64,000 nucleotides of DNA, taken from NCBI RefSeq assembly GCF_009495745.1, contig NZ_WIDQ01000005.1, positions 169,233 through 233,232 on the forward strand, written 5' to 3'. The notes beneath the pieces were generated by a model. The model was given only the letters and a program-made list of their open reading frames with translations, did not search any database and was not told the DNA's origin. This DNA comes from Niveispirillum sp. SYP-B3756. GTDB lineage: Bacteria > Pseudomonadota > Alphaproteobacteria > Azospirillales > Azospirillaceae. Position 1 is the stretch's first letter. The number at the start of each line of letters is the position of its first letter. The translations under genes and the position numbers were made by a program. This document shows, piece after piece, positions 44,999 to 54,300 of this stretch.

Positions 44999-45004
44999 TA
45001 TAAT
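44999..45004 (+). promoter_or_regulatory. Possible -10 box for the vgrG operon
   Basis: A perfect TATAAT lies 194 bp ahead of the vgrG ATG. The matching -35 region is poor, so an activator may be required if this promoter is real. Confidence 0.3.
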
Positions 45005-45197
45005 AACAGGACGCAGGGAGACGCCCCGTCTCCGGTCAATGACGTTTGCCCACCGCCGCAGCAACAATTTCTTTGACGTTTGATAAACATCAGGAAACGA
45101 ACATCCCCGCCCCAACTATCCGGCCGGGAACGAACCTGCGAATTGTCTGTTGGTGACATATCAGCGGCTGCAAGGGCCTTTTGCTCGGGAATCTGGA

Positions 45198-47750
45198 ATG
45201 GACGGTTTCACGCAGGTCAACCGCATCCTGGCGATCGACACGCCGCTTGGGCTCGATCAGTTGCTGTTGGAAGCGCTGGAGGGGACGGAGGGCGTGTCGG
45301 CGCTGTTCAATTTCCGCGCCACGGTGCGGGCACAGACCGATAATCTCGACCCGGCCAGCCTGGTGGCCCAGCCGGTGGATCTCCATCTGCGGCTTCAAGA
45401 TGGCGTCTATCGCAGTTTCAACGGCATCGTCGCCGGGTTGACCGCCGGCCATGCCGCCGGGCGCGGCCAGCGCCATTATGAGCTGGAGATCGTGCCCTGG
45501 CTCTGGCTGCTGACCCGCACCAGCGATTGTCGCATCTTCCAGAACAAGAGCAGCCTGGAAATCCTGGCCACCATCTTCGATGAGATGGGCCATAGCCAGT
45601 ATGATTTCTCCATGGCCGGCTCACCGCCACCCCGCCCCTATTGCGTGCAGTATCGGGAGACCGATTTCGCCTTTGTCTGCCGCCTGCTGGAGGAGGATGG
45701 GCTTTACTATTTCTTCCGCCACGAGCCGGGCAAGCACACGCTGGTGGTGGCAACGCAGACCGCCGCCTATCAATCCGGGGCCGAGCCCAGCATCCCGTTC
45801 AGCGCCACCTCGGCCCTGTCCAACCATATCAAGGACTGGCGACGGCGCCATTCCTATCAGGCCAGCGCCTGGACGGTGGCCGATTACAATTTCGAAACCA
45901 GCAAGCTACGCCTGAACCAGACGGTTCCCACCCTCTCCAATTTCCAGCAACAGCCCCAGCACGAACATTTTGAGTTTCCGGGCCTTCATGCCGATCCTGG
46001 CCTGGGCGAACGCCGCGCCAAGCTGAACATGCAGGCCGAGGAAGTGGAGCGCGAAACCATCCAGGGCGTCAGCGATTGCCGCACCCTGGCCCCCATCGGC
46101 CGCTTCCTGATGACCGGCCATCCGGTGATGGCGGAAAACAGTTCCTATGTCGTGCTGTCGGTCAGCCACAAGGCCGCCGACCAGTCCTATGAAACCAATG
46201 GCGGCAGCAATACGCAGTACGAGAACAGCTTTACCTGTATCCCGGCAGCCACCCCCTTTGTCCCCCGCCGCACCACCCCCCGCCCCACCATCCCCGGCCT
46301 GCAAACGGCCGTGGTGGTGGGGCCCAAGGGGGAGGATATCCATACCGACGCCTATGGGCGGGTGAAGGTACAATTCTATTGGGACCGGCGCGGCACGGCG
46401 GACGACCGCTCTTCCTGCTGGATCCGGGCAACGCAAAGCTGGGCCGGGCGCGGCTTCGGCGCACAGACCATTCCGCGTGTGGGCATGGAGGTGGTGGTCG
46501 GTTTCATGGAGGGCAACCCGGATCGCCCCGTGATCCTGGGGCTGGTGCCCAATTCCGAAACCGCCGCGCCCGTTTCGCTGCCGGCGCAGAAGACGCAGAC
46601 AGCCTTCCGCACCCTGTCCAGCCCCGGCGGCAACGGCTTCAACCTGTTCTCCATGGAGGATAAGGCGGGTGGCGAGGAACTGGCCTTCCATAGCCAGAAG
46701 GATCTCTCCACCGTCGTCCAGAACAACCAGTTCATCCAGATCGGCAATGGCGCCATCCAGCGCGCCAAGAACCTGATGGTCTTCCAGGTCGGTGAAAGCG
46801 CCATCCAACTGACGCCAGACAAGATCATCCTGGTCTCCAACGGCTCCACCATCATCATGGACAAGACGGGCATCAGCCTGGATGGGGACTATATCTGGCT
46901 GAACACCAAGGAGAAGGTGCCCCCGCCGGAAGCAGAAGAGGTGCAGGTCTCCGGTGGCGGTGGCGGCGGCGGGGCGGCTGCCGGCAATGGTGCCGCCAGC
47001 GGCAGCAGCGCCACGTCGGCGATCAATGGGCAGAACCCGGCCGGCGAGAGAACCGCCAGCGCCTCGGGTTCAGCATGGGCCGCCAACAAGACGACCGGGC
47101 CGGTCACCGCCAAGGTGATGGGTGCCGAAGGCTCCGTCACCGGCACCGTGAGCAATGACAAGGCCACGGTGGATGCCAAGGGCGAGGCGGCATTGGCCCG
47201 CATTTCCGCCAAAGGCCAGAATGACTGGGGTGAGATCGGTGGCGGCCTGGATGTCTTCGCCGCCGAGGCCGAAGGCCATGCCGGCATCACCAAGAACGGC
47301 CTTGGCGCTGCGGGTGAGGCCAAGGCCGCCATGCAACGGCTTTCCGTGGAAGGGGCGCTGGGCAACAATGATTATGGCAAGATCGGCCTGAAAGGCACGG
47401 GCGAACTGTTCTCCGCCGATGCCAAGGGCCAAGCCCTGCTGGGCGATGACGGGCGCTATATCGGTGCCGCCCTGGGCGGCAAGGCCGGCGCCCGTGTCGC
47501 CCAGGCGCAGGCGGAAACCAATGTCACCATTCCCATCGGCTGGCTGCCCGGCGTTCCGGACGACTGGACCATCTCTGGCAAGGCCGGCGGCGGTGTTTCG
47601 GCCGGCACGGCGGAAATTGGCGGTGGCGGATTTGGTTACTATGACCGTCAGACATCGCGCTACCATGGGGGTGGGTTCGCCGCCATCGGCGCCCTGTTCG
47701 GCGTCGATATCGAGGGCGAGGCCAGCATCGGGCCCGCGCCGAAGAAATGA
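45198..47750 (+). CDS. vgrG: T6SS spike protein VgrG with long C-terminal extension
   Basis: An 850-residue VgrG (TssI). Residues 1 to about 470 form the gp27/gp5-like core (NRILAIDTPLGLDQLLLEAL at the start; FVCRLLEEDGLYYFFRHE; DAYGRVKVQFYWDRRG; WAGRGFGAQTIPRVGMEVVV). The gp5 beta-helix follows to about 575 (FHSQKDLSTVVQNNQF, GSTIIMDKTGISLDG). After a Gly/Ala-rich linker, residues about 615-850 form an extra domain of short, repetitive beta-type segments (alternating KGEAAL, EAEGHAG, KGTGEL, GGKAGA). It has no family I recognise and could be an effector or cargo-binding region. The ATG at 45198 has GGGA eight bases upstream; earlier TTG/GTG codons extend the frame by 16 residues. It heads the effector operon. 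Confidence 0.94.
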   Translation: MDGFTQVNRILAIDTPLGLDQLLLEALEGTEGVSALFNFRATVRAQTDNLDPASLVAQPVDLHLRLQDGVYRSFNGIVAGLTAGHAAGRGQRHYELEIVPWLWLLTRTSDCRIFQNKSSLEILATIFDEMGHSQYDFSMAGSPPPRPYCVQYRETDFAFVCRLLEEDGLYYFFRHEPGKHTLVVATQTAAYQSGAEPSIPFSATSALSNHIKDWRRRHSYQASAWTVADYNFETSKLRLNQTVPTLSNFQQQPQHEHFEFPGLHADPGLGERRAKLNMQAEEVERETIQGVSDCRTLAPIGRFLMTGHPVMAENSSYVVLSVSHKAADQSYETNGGSNTQYENSFTCIPAATPFVPRRTTPRPTIPGLQTAVVVGPKGEDIHTDAYGRVKVQFYWDRRGTADDRSSCWIRATQSWAGRGFGAQTIPRVGMEVVVGFMEGNPDRPVILGLVPNSETAAPVSLPAQKTQTAFRTLSSPGGNGFNLFSMEDKAGGEELAFHSQKDLSTVVQNNQFIQIGNGAIQRAKNLMVFQVGESAIQLTPDKIILVSNGSTIIMDKTGISLDGDYIWLNTKEKVPPPEAEEVQVSGGGGGGGAAAGNGAASGSSATSAINGQNPAGERTASASGSAWAANKTTGPVTAKVMGAEGSVTGTVSNDKATVDAKGEAALARISAKGQNDWGEIGGGLDVFAAEAEGHAGITKNGLGAAGEAKAAMQRLSVEGALGNNDYGKIGLKGTGELFSADAKGQALLGDDGRYIGAALGGKAGARVAQAQAETNVTIPIGWLPGVPDDWTISGKAGGGVSAGTAEIGGGGFGYYDRQTSRYHGGGFAAIGALFGVDIEGEASIGPAPKK

Positions 47751-47814
47751 TGCATTGTCGATTGGAAGCGGCAGCCATTTTCGCCGCGCGCAACATAATC
47801 CGAGGGAAAGTGCG

Positions 47815-48837
47815 ATGACCGAGATGCGGACAACCATCCAGGCAACGCCGGCCGATCTGGCCCGCGATTACCTGCAGCAGCCCTTTCCCAGCCCCTATCC
47901 CGCCTTCGCCTTCACGCTGCGCATCCCCAAGGATTGGCTGTGGTTCGAGAAGGAGGGCAATCCGACGGAGCCGAACGGGCAGTTGCAAAAGCTGGCCGCC
48001 TATGGTGACCGGACCGATCAGAGCCTGATCGAAGTGCTGGCGCTGCGGCTGGAACGGGAAATTGCGCCGGAGGATTGGCTGGAACAATGGGTGATGATCA
48101 ACCAGTTTCAGGTACTGGGTCATCGCTCCATTCCCTCCACGGCCGGCCGCAACGCGGATGTTCTGGCGAAGAAGATGATTGCGGGCCGCCCGGTCCTGTT
48201 CCGGCTGCGCACATTCAAGAATGGCAAGTTCCTCTATCTGCTGCATTGTTTCAGCGATGAGGCGCATTATCCCCAGGTGGAGGAAGCCTTCCTTGTCGCC
48301 GCGGCCAGCTTCCAGTTGACCCAGGTGCAGGCACAGCAGCCCTATGCGGAACCCATGCAGGAACTGCCCTTGAACAAGGTGTTCCAACTGGGGTTCAAGG
48401 TGCCCACCTCCTGGATCGCGCAACCAGACAATAGTGCCGGCCCCGACAGCCAATCCTGGAATCTGGCCAATGGGGATGGCACGCCGGTGGGCTTCCTCAA
48501 CGTGCTGACCAGCACCGGGGCCAGCACGGCGGAGATGGCGGCGGCCCCGGTGATCGCCAATCTGCGCAATATCGGCGCCGATCTGCGGGAAGTGCCCCTG
48601 ACGCCGGTGGATGCCGGGCTGCCCGGCATTCACCTGTCGGTCGCCGAACGCGAAACCAGCCTGAACGGCACGCCGGCCCACCTGCGCCAGACGGTGATCC
48701 GGACGGCAAAGGGCTGGGCCGTCTTCACCCTGCTGTCGCCGGCCCCCACCCCCGACCCCTATCTGATCGGGCCGATCAACCGGCGAGCCTTTGACATCGC
48801 TTATGGCAGTTTCCTGGCCGGTCTGGTGCCGCATTGA
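47815..48837 (+). CDS. Two-domain DcrB-like protein of unknown function
   Basis: A 340-residue protein without signal peptide or membrane helix. The first half (about 20-175: FAFTLRIPKDWLWFEKEG, ALRLEREIAPEDWLEQWV, GRPVLFRLRTFKNGKFLYLL) is closely related to the protein at 49330-49950. The second half has the shape of a DcrB/PsbP-like domain (FQLGFKVPTSWIAQPDN, then GTPAHLRQTVIRTAKGWAVF). Such folds occur in T6SS adaptor and chaperone proteins, but this one is not a clear DUF1795 member. GAGGGAAAG precedes the ATG. The location between vgrG and the Rhs gene suggests a role in loading cargo, possibly of the VgrG extension. Inference only. Confidence 0.7.
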   Translation: MTEMRTTIQATPADLARDYLQQPFPSPYPAFAFTLRIPKDWLWFEKEGNPTEPNGQLQKLAAYGDRTDQSLIEVLALRLEREIAPEDWLEQWVMINQFQVLGHRSIPSTAGRNADVLAKKMIAGRPVLFRLRTFKNGKFLYLLHCFSDEAHYPQVEEAFLVAAASFQLTQVQAQQPYAEPMQELPLNKVFQLGFKVPTSWIAQPDNSAGPDSQSWNLANGDGTPVGFLNVLTSTGASTAEMAAAPVIANLRNIGADLREVPLTPVDAGLPGIHLSVAERETSLNGTPAHLRQTVIRTAKGWAVFTLLSPAPTPDPYLIGPINRRAFDIAYGSFLAGLVPH

Positions 48838-48866
48838 GTGCCACGCCCCCCGCAAGGTTAAGCCCG

Positions 48867-49274
48867 ATGGGGCGCCTGGTGATGGCCTTGCCGGCGGGTC
48901 GGCAACTGGCCCTGACCGTCGCCATCCTCGCCGGATTTCTGGGTGTGATCATTGGCATCGGCTTCCTGCTGGAAGGCCGGGGCCGGGAAATGAGCGGTAC
49001 GGTGCTGAACGTTTATCGCATCGCTCTGGGGCTGCCGGCCTGGTTGCTCTTCTGCCTTTTCATCCGCTGGTATCTCTCCTTCGTATTGAAGAAGGTGGCT
49101 CAGTTTGAGCCTTTTCCCGACGCGGTGCCCGCCATATACCGGCTCTGGCTGGTCCCCTACAGCCGGGCGGATATCGCCCATATCCATGCCACAGGGCGTG
49201 GGGCCGACCTGTTCGCCACCAGCATGTTGATGCTGGCCAGCTTCGGCCTGCTTTACGCCATTCTGGCCACATAA
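48867..49274 (+). CDS. Small membrane protein of unknown function
   Basis: About 135 residues with three predicted transmembrane segments (LALTVAILAGFLGVIIGIGF; LGLPAWLLFCLFIRWYLSFV; LFATSMLMLASFGLLYAILA). The ATG at 48867 has AAGG about ten bases upstream; a TTG overlapping the previous stop codon would add 11 residues. It lies between the two DcrB-like genes. It could be an immunity protein for a VgrG-borne or neighbouring toxin, but nothing in the sequence proves this. Confidence 0.6.
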   Translation: MGRLVMALPAGRQLALTVAILAGFLGVIIGIGFLLEGRGREMSGTVLNVYRIALGLPAWLLFCLFIRWYLSFVLKKVAQFEPFPDAVPAIYRLWLVPYSRADIAHIHATGRGADLFATSMLMLASFGLLYAILAT

Positions 49275-49329
49275 CCCGAAATTCGGGCCACGGGATCAAT
49301 CCTGAACGGCCTTTGAGACGAGGGCACCT

Positions 49330-49950
49330 ATGAGATCCCCCCTTACCCATCTTCTTGCCTGTGGTTTTCTCTGTCTTGCGGTGATGGCCCCGGCGGGGGC
49401 AGGCATGGCGACGGACAGCACATCCGCTTTGCAGACCCGTGTAACGGCGAGCAAGGAAGAGATCATGCGGTCCTATATTTTGCAGGACTTTCCCAGCCCC
49501 CACCCGCCTTTCGCCTTCAATATCCTGATGCCCAAGGACTGGCTCTGGTTTGAAAAGGAAGGGCGGCCAACCGCCCCCAATGGCAAGCCGCAGTTGCTGA
49601 TTGCCTATGGTGACAGGGGCGACACAAGCCTGGTGGAGATTTTGGCGCTCAAGACCGAACGGCCGGTCGTACCCGCCGACTGGCTGCATGAATGGTTGAA
49701 GGCCAATGATTATCAGATCCTGGCCAACCGCATCATCCCGGCCGCCACGGGGCGCAATGCCGATGTAAAGGCGCGCAAGATGGTGAAGGGCCGCCCTGTT
49801 CTGTTCCGCATCCGCACATTCCAGAAGGATGATTACATCTACATTCTTCATTGCTTCAGCGATGCGGAAACCTATCCCCAGGTCGAACAGCATTTCCTGG
49901 TCGCGGCGGAAACCTTTGAACTGACAGGGAACACCAAAAGCACGCCCTGA
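49330..49950 (+). CDS. Exported DcrB-like protein, paralogue of the gene at 47815
   Basis: A 206-residue protein with a signal peptide (HLLACGFLCLAVMAPAGAG, cleavage near residue 25). The mature part aligns with the first half of the 47815-48837 product (FAFNILMPKDWLWFEKEG; GRNADVKARKMVKGRPVLFR; HCFSDAETYPQVEQHFLVAA). One copy is cytosolic and the other exported. That is a pattern compatible with a periplasmic immunity or decoy form of a domain also used inside the cell, but this is speculation. Family function is unknown. Confidence 0.7.
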   Translation: MRSPLTHLLACGFLCLAVMAPAGAGMATDSTSALQTRVTASKEEIMRSYILQDFPSPHPPFAFNILMPKDWLWFEKEGRPTAPNGKPQLLIAYGDRGDTSLVEILALKTERPVVPADWLHEWLKANDYQILANRIIPAATGRNADVKARKMVKGRPVLFRIRTFQKDDYIYILHCFSDAETYPQVEQHFLVAAETFELTGNTKSTP

Positions 49951-50202
49951 TACTGGCGGGGGCCGGGCAAACCATGACCGGCACCAAAGCTGTTCAGTCC
50001 ACAGCGTGGCTTTACCAATCAGAGATACCCCCCTTTCGCCCCAGGGCTCGCCGTTAGAACGGTCAGCACCCGACCGCGTTTAAGGTAGAGAGAAAGGCAG
50101 CAATGATCGCCTGTCACGGGAAGTCAGGGTCATCAGCCAGCGTGACCCGCTCCTGAAATCACGTCTCGCAGGCTGTCCCGTCTTGCAGAAGAGGTTCAGC
50201 AG

Positions 50203-50853
50203 ATGTCGGTCTTCGCCACCCTGTTCCAGCCGGGCGCCATTGGCTCCGGCTTGGGCATCCCCCCCTTCACCCCCTTCAACCTGCAAACCCCGGGTGCGCT
50301 GGCGGAAATGGCCAAGATGGCAGCCCAGGCGCTGCCGGGGCCAGCCGGACAATTGCTCAACCCGGCGCTGCAAATGGCCCAATCGCTGGCCGCTGGTGGA
50401 CCGCAGGCCGGTGCCGCCAGCGCCCTGAATGCCGGTATGGCACAGGCGGCATCCGCCTTGGGCAACGCCGTGCCAGGGATGCAGGCGGCCAGTGGTCTGC
50501 TGCAAGGCGGCATGGCACAAGCGGCTTCCGCCCTGGGGAACACCCTGCCGGGGATGGCAGGTGGGGAGTCTGGTGCCCTGCCCGGTAACCTGCCCACCTC
50601 CGCCGATCTGGACGCCGTGGCACAGCGCTTCGCGCCGGCCGGCCAGAATGCCCTCTCCAGCCTGCAGGGCATGATGCCCGGCAGCGCCACCACCACCGGC
50701 CCTGCCGGGCAGGCCGCTTCAGCCCTGGCGACAAAGGCCATGGCAGGGGAACTGCCCAAGGCCGACGATCTTCTGGCCGCCGCCCCCGCCACCGGGAACC
50801 AGAAGATCGATCAGGCCGTTTCCGTGGCCCGCACCCTGCGCCAGCCGGGTTGA
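50203..50853 (+). CDS. Ala/Gly/Pro-rich repeat protein of unknown function
   Basis: A 216-residue low-complexity protein with an internal duplication of the unit MAQAASALGNxxPGM (about residues 79-93 and 103-117) separated by a related segment. No signal peptide, cysteine or clear enzymatic motif is seen. GAGG lies ahead of the ATG. It lies directly upstream of the Eag-type chaperone and Rhs genes, so it may belong to effector handling. The 250-bp gap before it (49951-50202) shows no gene. Confidence 0.6.
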   Translation: MSVFATLFQPGAIGSGLGIPPFTPFNLQTPGALAEMAKMAAQALPGPAGQLLNPALQMAQSLAAGGPQAGAASALNAGMAQAASALGNAVPGMQAASGLLQGGMAQAASALGNTLPGMAGGESGALPGNLPTSADLDAVAQRFAPAGQNALSSLQGMMPGSATTTGPAGQAASALATKAMAGELPKADDLLAAAPATGNQKIDQAVSVARTLRQPG

Positions 50854-50890
50854 TCACCCCCCTCTCCGCCCCATCCTGTCAGGACATCCC

Positions 50891-51340
50891 ATGTCGCAGA
50901 CCTGCCGCACCCGCGATTTCAGCTTCCAGTTGCCGGATGACTGGACCGACCGGTCGATGATCGCCTGGGCGGGCCCCTCGGATAATAGCGGCCCGGTCGC
51001 CCCCAATATCATGGTGGCCTATGACCGGCCGCGTCCGGGGGAGGCGTTGGGGGCCTATGTCAACCGGCAGATGGCGGACCTGTCGTCGCGTGCCCAGGGC
51101 TTTCAGTTGGAATTACGGCGCGACGTGATGCTGTCGGGACGGCAGGCGGTGGAAGTGCTGTTCCAGTGGAATTCCGGGGCCGGCATGGTGAAACAGCGCC
51201 AGCTTTACGCGCAACTGCCGGATGGACGCCTGATCTCCATCGTCAATACCGCCCCGGCGGAACGCTTTGCCGCCTGTGATCAGCAGTTCCTGGCTATGCT
51301 GAACAGCTTCACCTGGCCAGCCCCGGGCGCGGCGGCCTGA
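50891..51340 (+). CDS. Eag-type T6SS effector chaperone (DUF1795)
   Basis: A 149-residue DUF1795-like protein (FSFQLPDDWTDRSMIAWAGP at 10-29; GAYVNRQMADLSSRAQGFQL; RQAVEVLFQWNSG; a final FLAMLNSFTWP). Eag proteins of this family bind the N-terminal transmembrane and prePAAR region of Rhs/PAAR effectors, keeping it soluble before delivery. The next gene, 3 bp away, encodes exactly such an effector, so the assignment is well supported by context. Confidence 0.85.
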   Translation: MSQTCRTRDFSFQLPDDWTDRSMIAWAGPSDNSGPVAPNIMVAYDRPRPGEALGAYVNRQMADLSSRAQGFQLELRRDVMLSGRQAVEVLFQWNSGAGMVKQRQLYAQLPDGRLISIVNTAPAERFAACDQQFLAMLNSFTWPAPGAAA

Positions 51341-51343
51341 ACC

Positions 51344-54300
51344 ATGGATGGCGAGTTCAACGCCGCCCGCGAAGGCGACCCGATCGAGCATAGCAGCGCG
51401 CTGGCCGGCTTCCTGGTCGGTGCCGCCATCGGTCTGGCGGCGGCGGTCGCTGTGGTTGCCGTGGTGGGTACCGGTGGTGCGGCCCTGGCCGTTGTCGGGG
51501 CCGTGGGTGGCATCATGGCCTCCACGGGTTCGGGGGCCCTGCTGGGCCAGGCGTTGGGCAGCACCTTCACCCATGCGGCGGGCGAAATCGCCCCCACCTG
51601 TTCGGATAATGTGATCATCAATGGCAAGCGGGCCGCCCGCGCCATTGAAGACAAGGGCAAATGTTCCGACCATGGCCCGACACCGCAACGCATTGCCCAG
51701 GGCAGCCGTACCGTCGTCATCAATGGCCAGCCCGCCGCCCGCATCAAGGACAAGCTGGAATGCGATGGGGTGATTGCCGCCGGCTCCCCCGATGTGTTCA
51801 TCGGACGGGAGCCGGGCAATTACCTGCCCATCGATAGCGAAGTGCCGGAATGGATGGTGGATACCGCCAATTTCCTGGTCATTGCCGGCTCGCTGATGGG
51901 GCTGGGGGCGGGGGCCGGTGCCGCTTTTCTGGCGCGCGGCCTCTGCGGGCTGGCACGCTTCGGCGGCACGGTCGTGGGCGGCATGGCCGGGGGGATGGCC
52001 GGCGGCAAAGTCGGTGGTGCGGTCGGCCAAGCCTATTGGGGCGAGCGCGGTCGCATCATCGGGGAGGCTTTGGGCGGCTCCATCGGCGGTTTCGTCGGCG
52101 GTGGCCTGGGCAACCGCATGACTGCCGGCCACCCCGTCGACGTGGCCAGCGGGGAACTGTTCACCGAGGCCCTGGATTTTGAGGTGGCGGGCCCCATCCC
52201 GCTGGTCTGGGGGCGGGTCTGGATGTCCAGTTCCACCCATCAGGGGGAATTGGGGTCCGGCTGGCACCACCCGTTCGACATGGCGCTGTATCGCTGGGTG
52301 GCGGGTGGTGGCTGGGCTGCGCGGCTGAGCGATGGCAGGCTCGCCTTCTTCCATGATCCCGCCCCCGGTCGCCCGGCGCTGAACAGCGTTGAAAAGCTGC
52401 TTTTACAGACAGATGGCCTGGATTATTGGCTGACCGACTATCAGGGCACGCGCATGGCGTTCGGGCCGGCGGATGCCGGTGGCCTGCACCGGCTGGTGGG
52501 CGTGGCGGATGCCAATGGCAACGCCATCCGCCTGTCACGCGGCGACCAGGGCCGCCTGCTGGGCATCATCGACAGTGCCGGGCGCGACTATACGGTCGAA
52601 ACCGACGATGCAAGCCGCATCACCGCCATCGACGCACCCCACCCGGAGGGACCGGATGCGGATGGCCAGCCCCGGCGGCTGCGGCTGGTCAGCTTCCGCT
52701 ATGACGCGGCTGGAGACATGGTGGCCGCCGCCGATGCGCGCGGCCATGAATGGCACTATCGTTACGAAAACCACCTGCTGGTGGAAGAGGTTCGGCGCGG
52801 CGGTCTTGCCTTCCATTTCGTCTGGGATGATGTGGCGCGGGGCCGTGCCGCCCGCTGTGTGGAAACCTGGGGCACCAACGGGCTTTACCACGCCAAACTC
52901 AGCTATGACATCAGCGCCCGCACCACCGAAGTGGTCACCGGGCGCGGGGCGAAAAGCCTGTATCGCTGGAACCCGCTGCACCTGATTGATGAAGAGACCG
53001 ACCCGCTGGGCCAAATCACCAAGCGGGAGTTCGATCAGGCGGGCCGGCTGGTATCCATCACAGGCCCCGATGGGGCTATTCTGCGCCTGACCTATGATGA
53101 GTTGGGCCGGCTGGTGGAACGCGTCACCCCCGATGGGGCGGTGCTGAAGCTCGGCTACGGCGTGCCCGTGGATGGCGACCTGACCCGGCCCAATCTGGGC
53201 CGCCCGGCACAGGTGGTGGAGCCCGATGGGGCCACCCATCGCTTCACCTATGATCCGCGCGGCAATCTGGCCCAGCATATTTCCCCCTCCGGCCAGCCGA
53301 CCTCCTATCTGCGCGATGGGCGCGGCCTGCCGCTGGCCCTGCACGATGCGTTGGGTACCATCCAGCGCTTCACCTGGTCCGCCGGTGGCGACCTGCTGGC
53401 GGAAGCGACGGAGAAGGGCCCCTATCGGCAATATGATCATGATGCGTTGGGCCGCGTTATCTCCGTCCAGCGCGGCACCGATGCGCCGCTGCGCCTCAGC
53501 CGGGATGAAAATGGCAACCCCATCACCATCCACCGCCCCGATGGCGGCAAGGTGGAGTTGGACTATGACGCCGAAGACCGTGTAACCCGCCATAAAGACC
53601 CGCTGGGGCGGGTGACGCGCTGGCGTTACGACGGGTTGCCCTATCCGCTGGAACGTACTGCCGCCGATGGCTCGCGCTTCCAGTATCACTACGATAGCGA
53701 ACTGAACCTGATCGGCCTGACCAACGCCAAGGGCGAACGCTATCGGCTGGATTATGATCCGGCTGGGCGGCTGGTGGCGGAAACCGGGTTTGACGGGCGG
53801 CTGATCCAGTACCGGCGCGATGCCGCCGGCTTTGTGGTGGAAAGCACCGACCAGGGCCGCGCCACCCTGTTCAGCCGTGATGTGCTGGGCCGGCTGGTGG
53901 AGGCACAGTTCGCCGACGGTCGTGCCCACCATTACCGGTATGATGTGGTGGGCCGATTGCTGGCGGCGGAAACGCCGGGCCATGCCAACCTGTTCGCCTA
54001 TGATACTGATGGTCGGCTGGCGGTGGAACGCCAGGGCGGCCTGGAAATCCGCCATCTGCATGATGCGCGCGGCGGCCGCATGGCCACGCTGCTGCCCGAT
54101 GGGCGGCGGGTGGAATTGGCCTGGGGTGACGATGGGCTGCCGTCTGCCGTGGGCTGTGACGGGCGGGAGATTGCCCGTTTCCAGCGCGACGCGGCGGGCC
54201 GGGAGATCGGTCGCCAAGCCGGCAGCATCTTCCAGCGCCAGGATTTTGACCCGCAAGGCAGGCTGATCCGCCAGGAAGGGGTGCGGCGCGGCGGTGCTGT

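Larger units (their letters stand above)
44456..45197. other. Divergent promoter region between the T6SS operon and vgrG
   Basis: This gap of about 740 bp separates fha (minus) and vgrG (plus). The part next to fha (44520-44720) is AT-rich and is the likely promoter zone of the T6SS operon. A perfect TATAAT at 44999-45004 faces vgrG but lacks a well-spaced -35 box (TTGCGT 19 bp, or TTGAAA 14 bp, upstream). A 12-bp unit is repeated three times at 44903-44938. Short open frames here have no family resemblance and were not called. Confidence 0.5.

Noticed and set aside
44684..45076. A possible small gene of 130 codons between fha and vgrG
   Set aside because: The frame runs through the tandem 12-bp repeats and the promoter-like region and has no ordered protein character.
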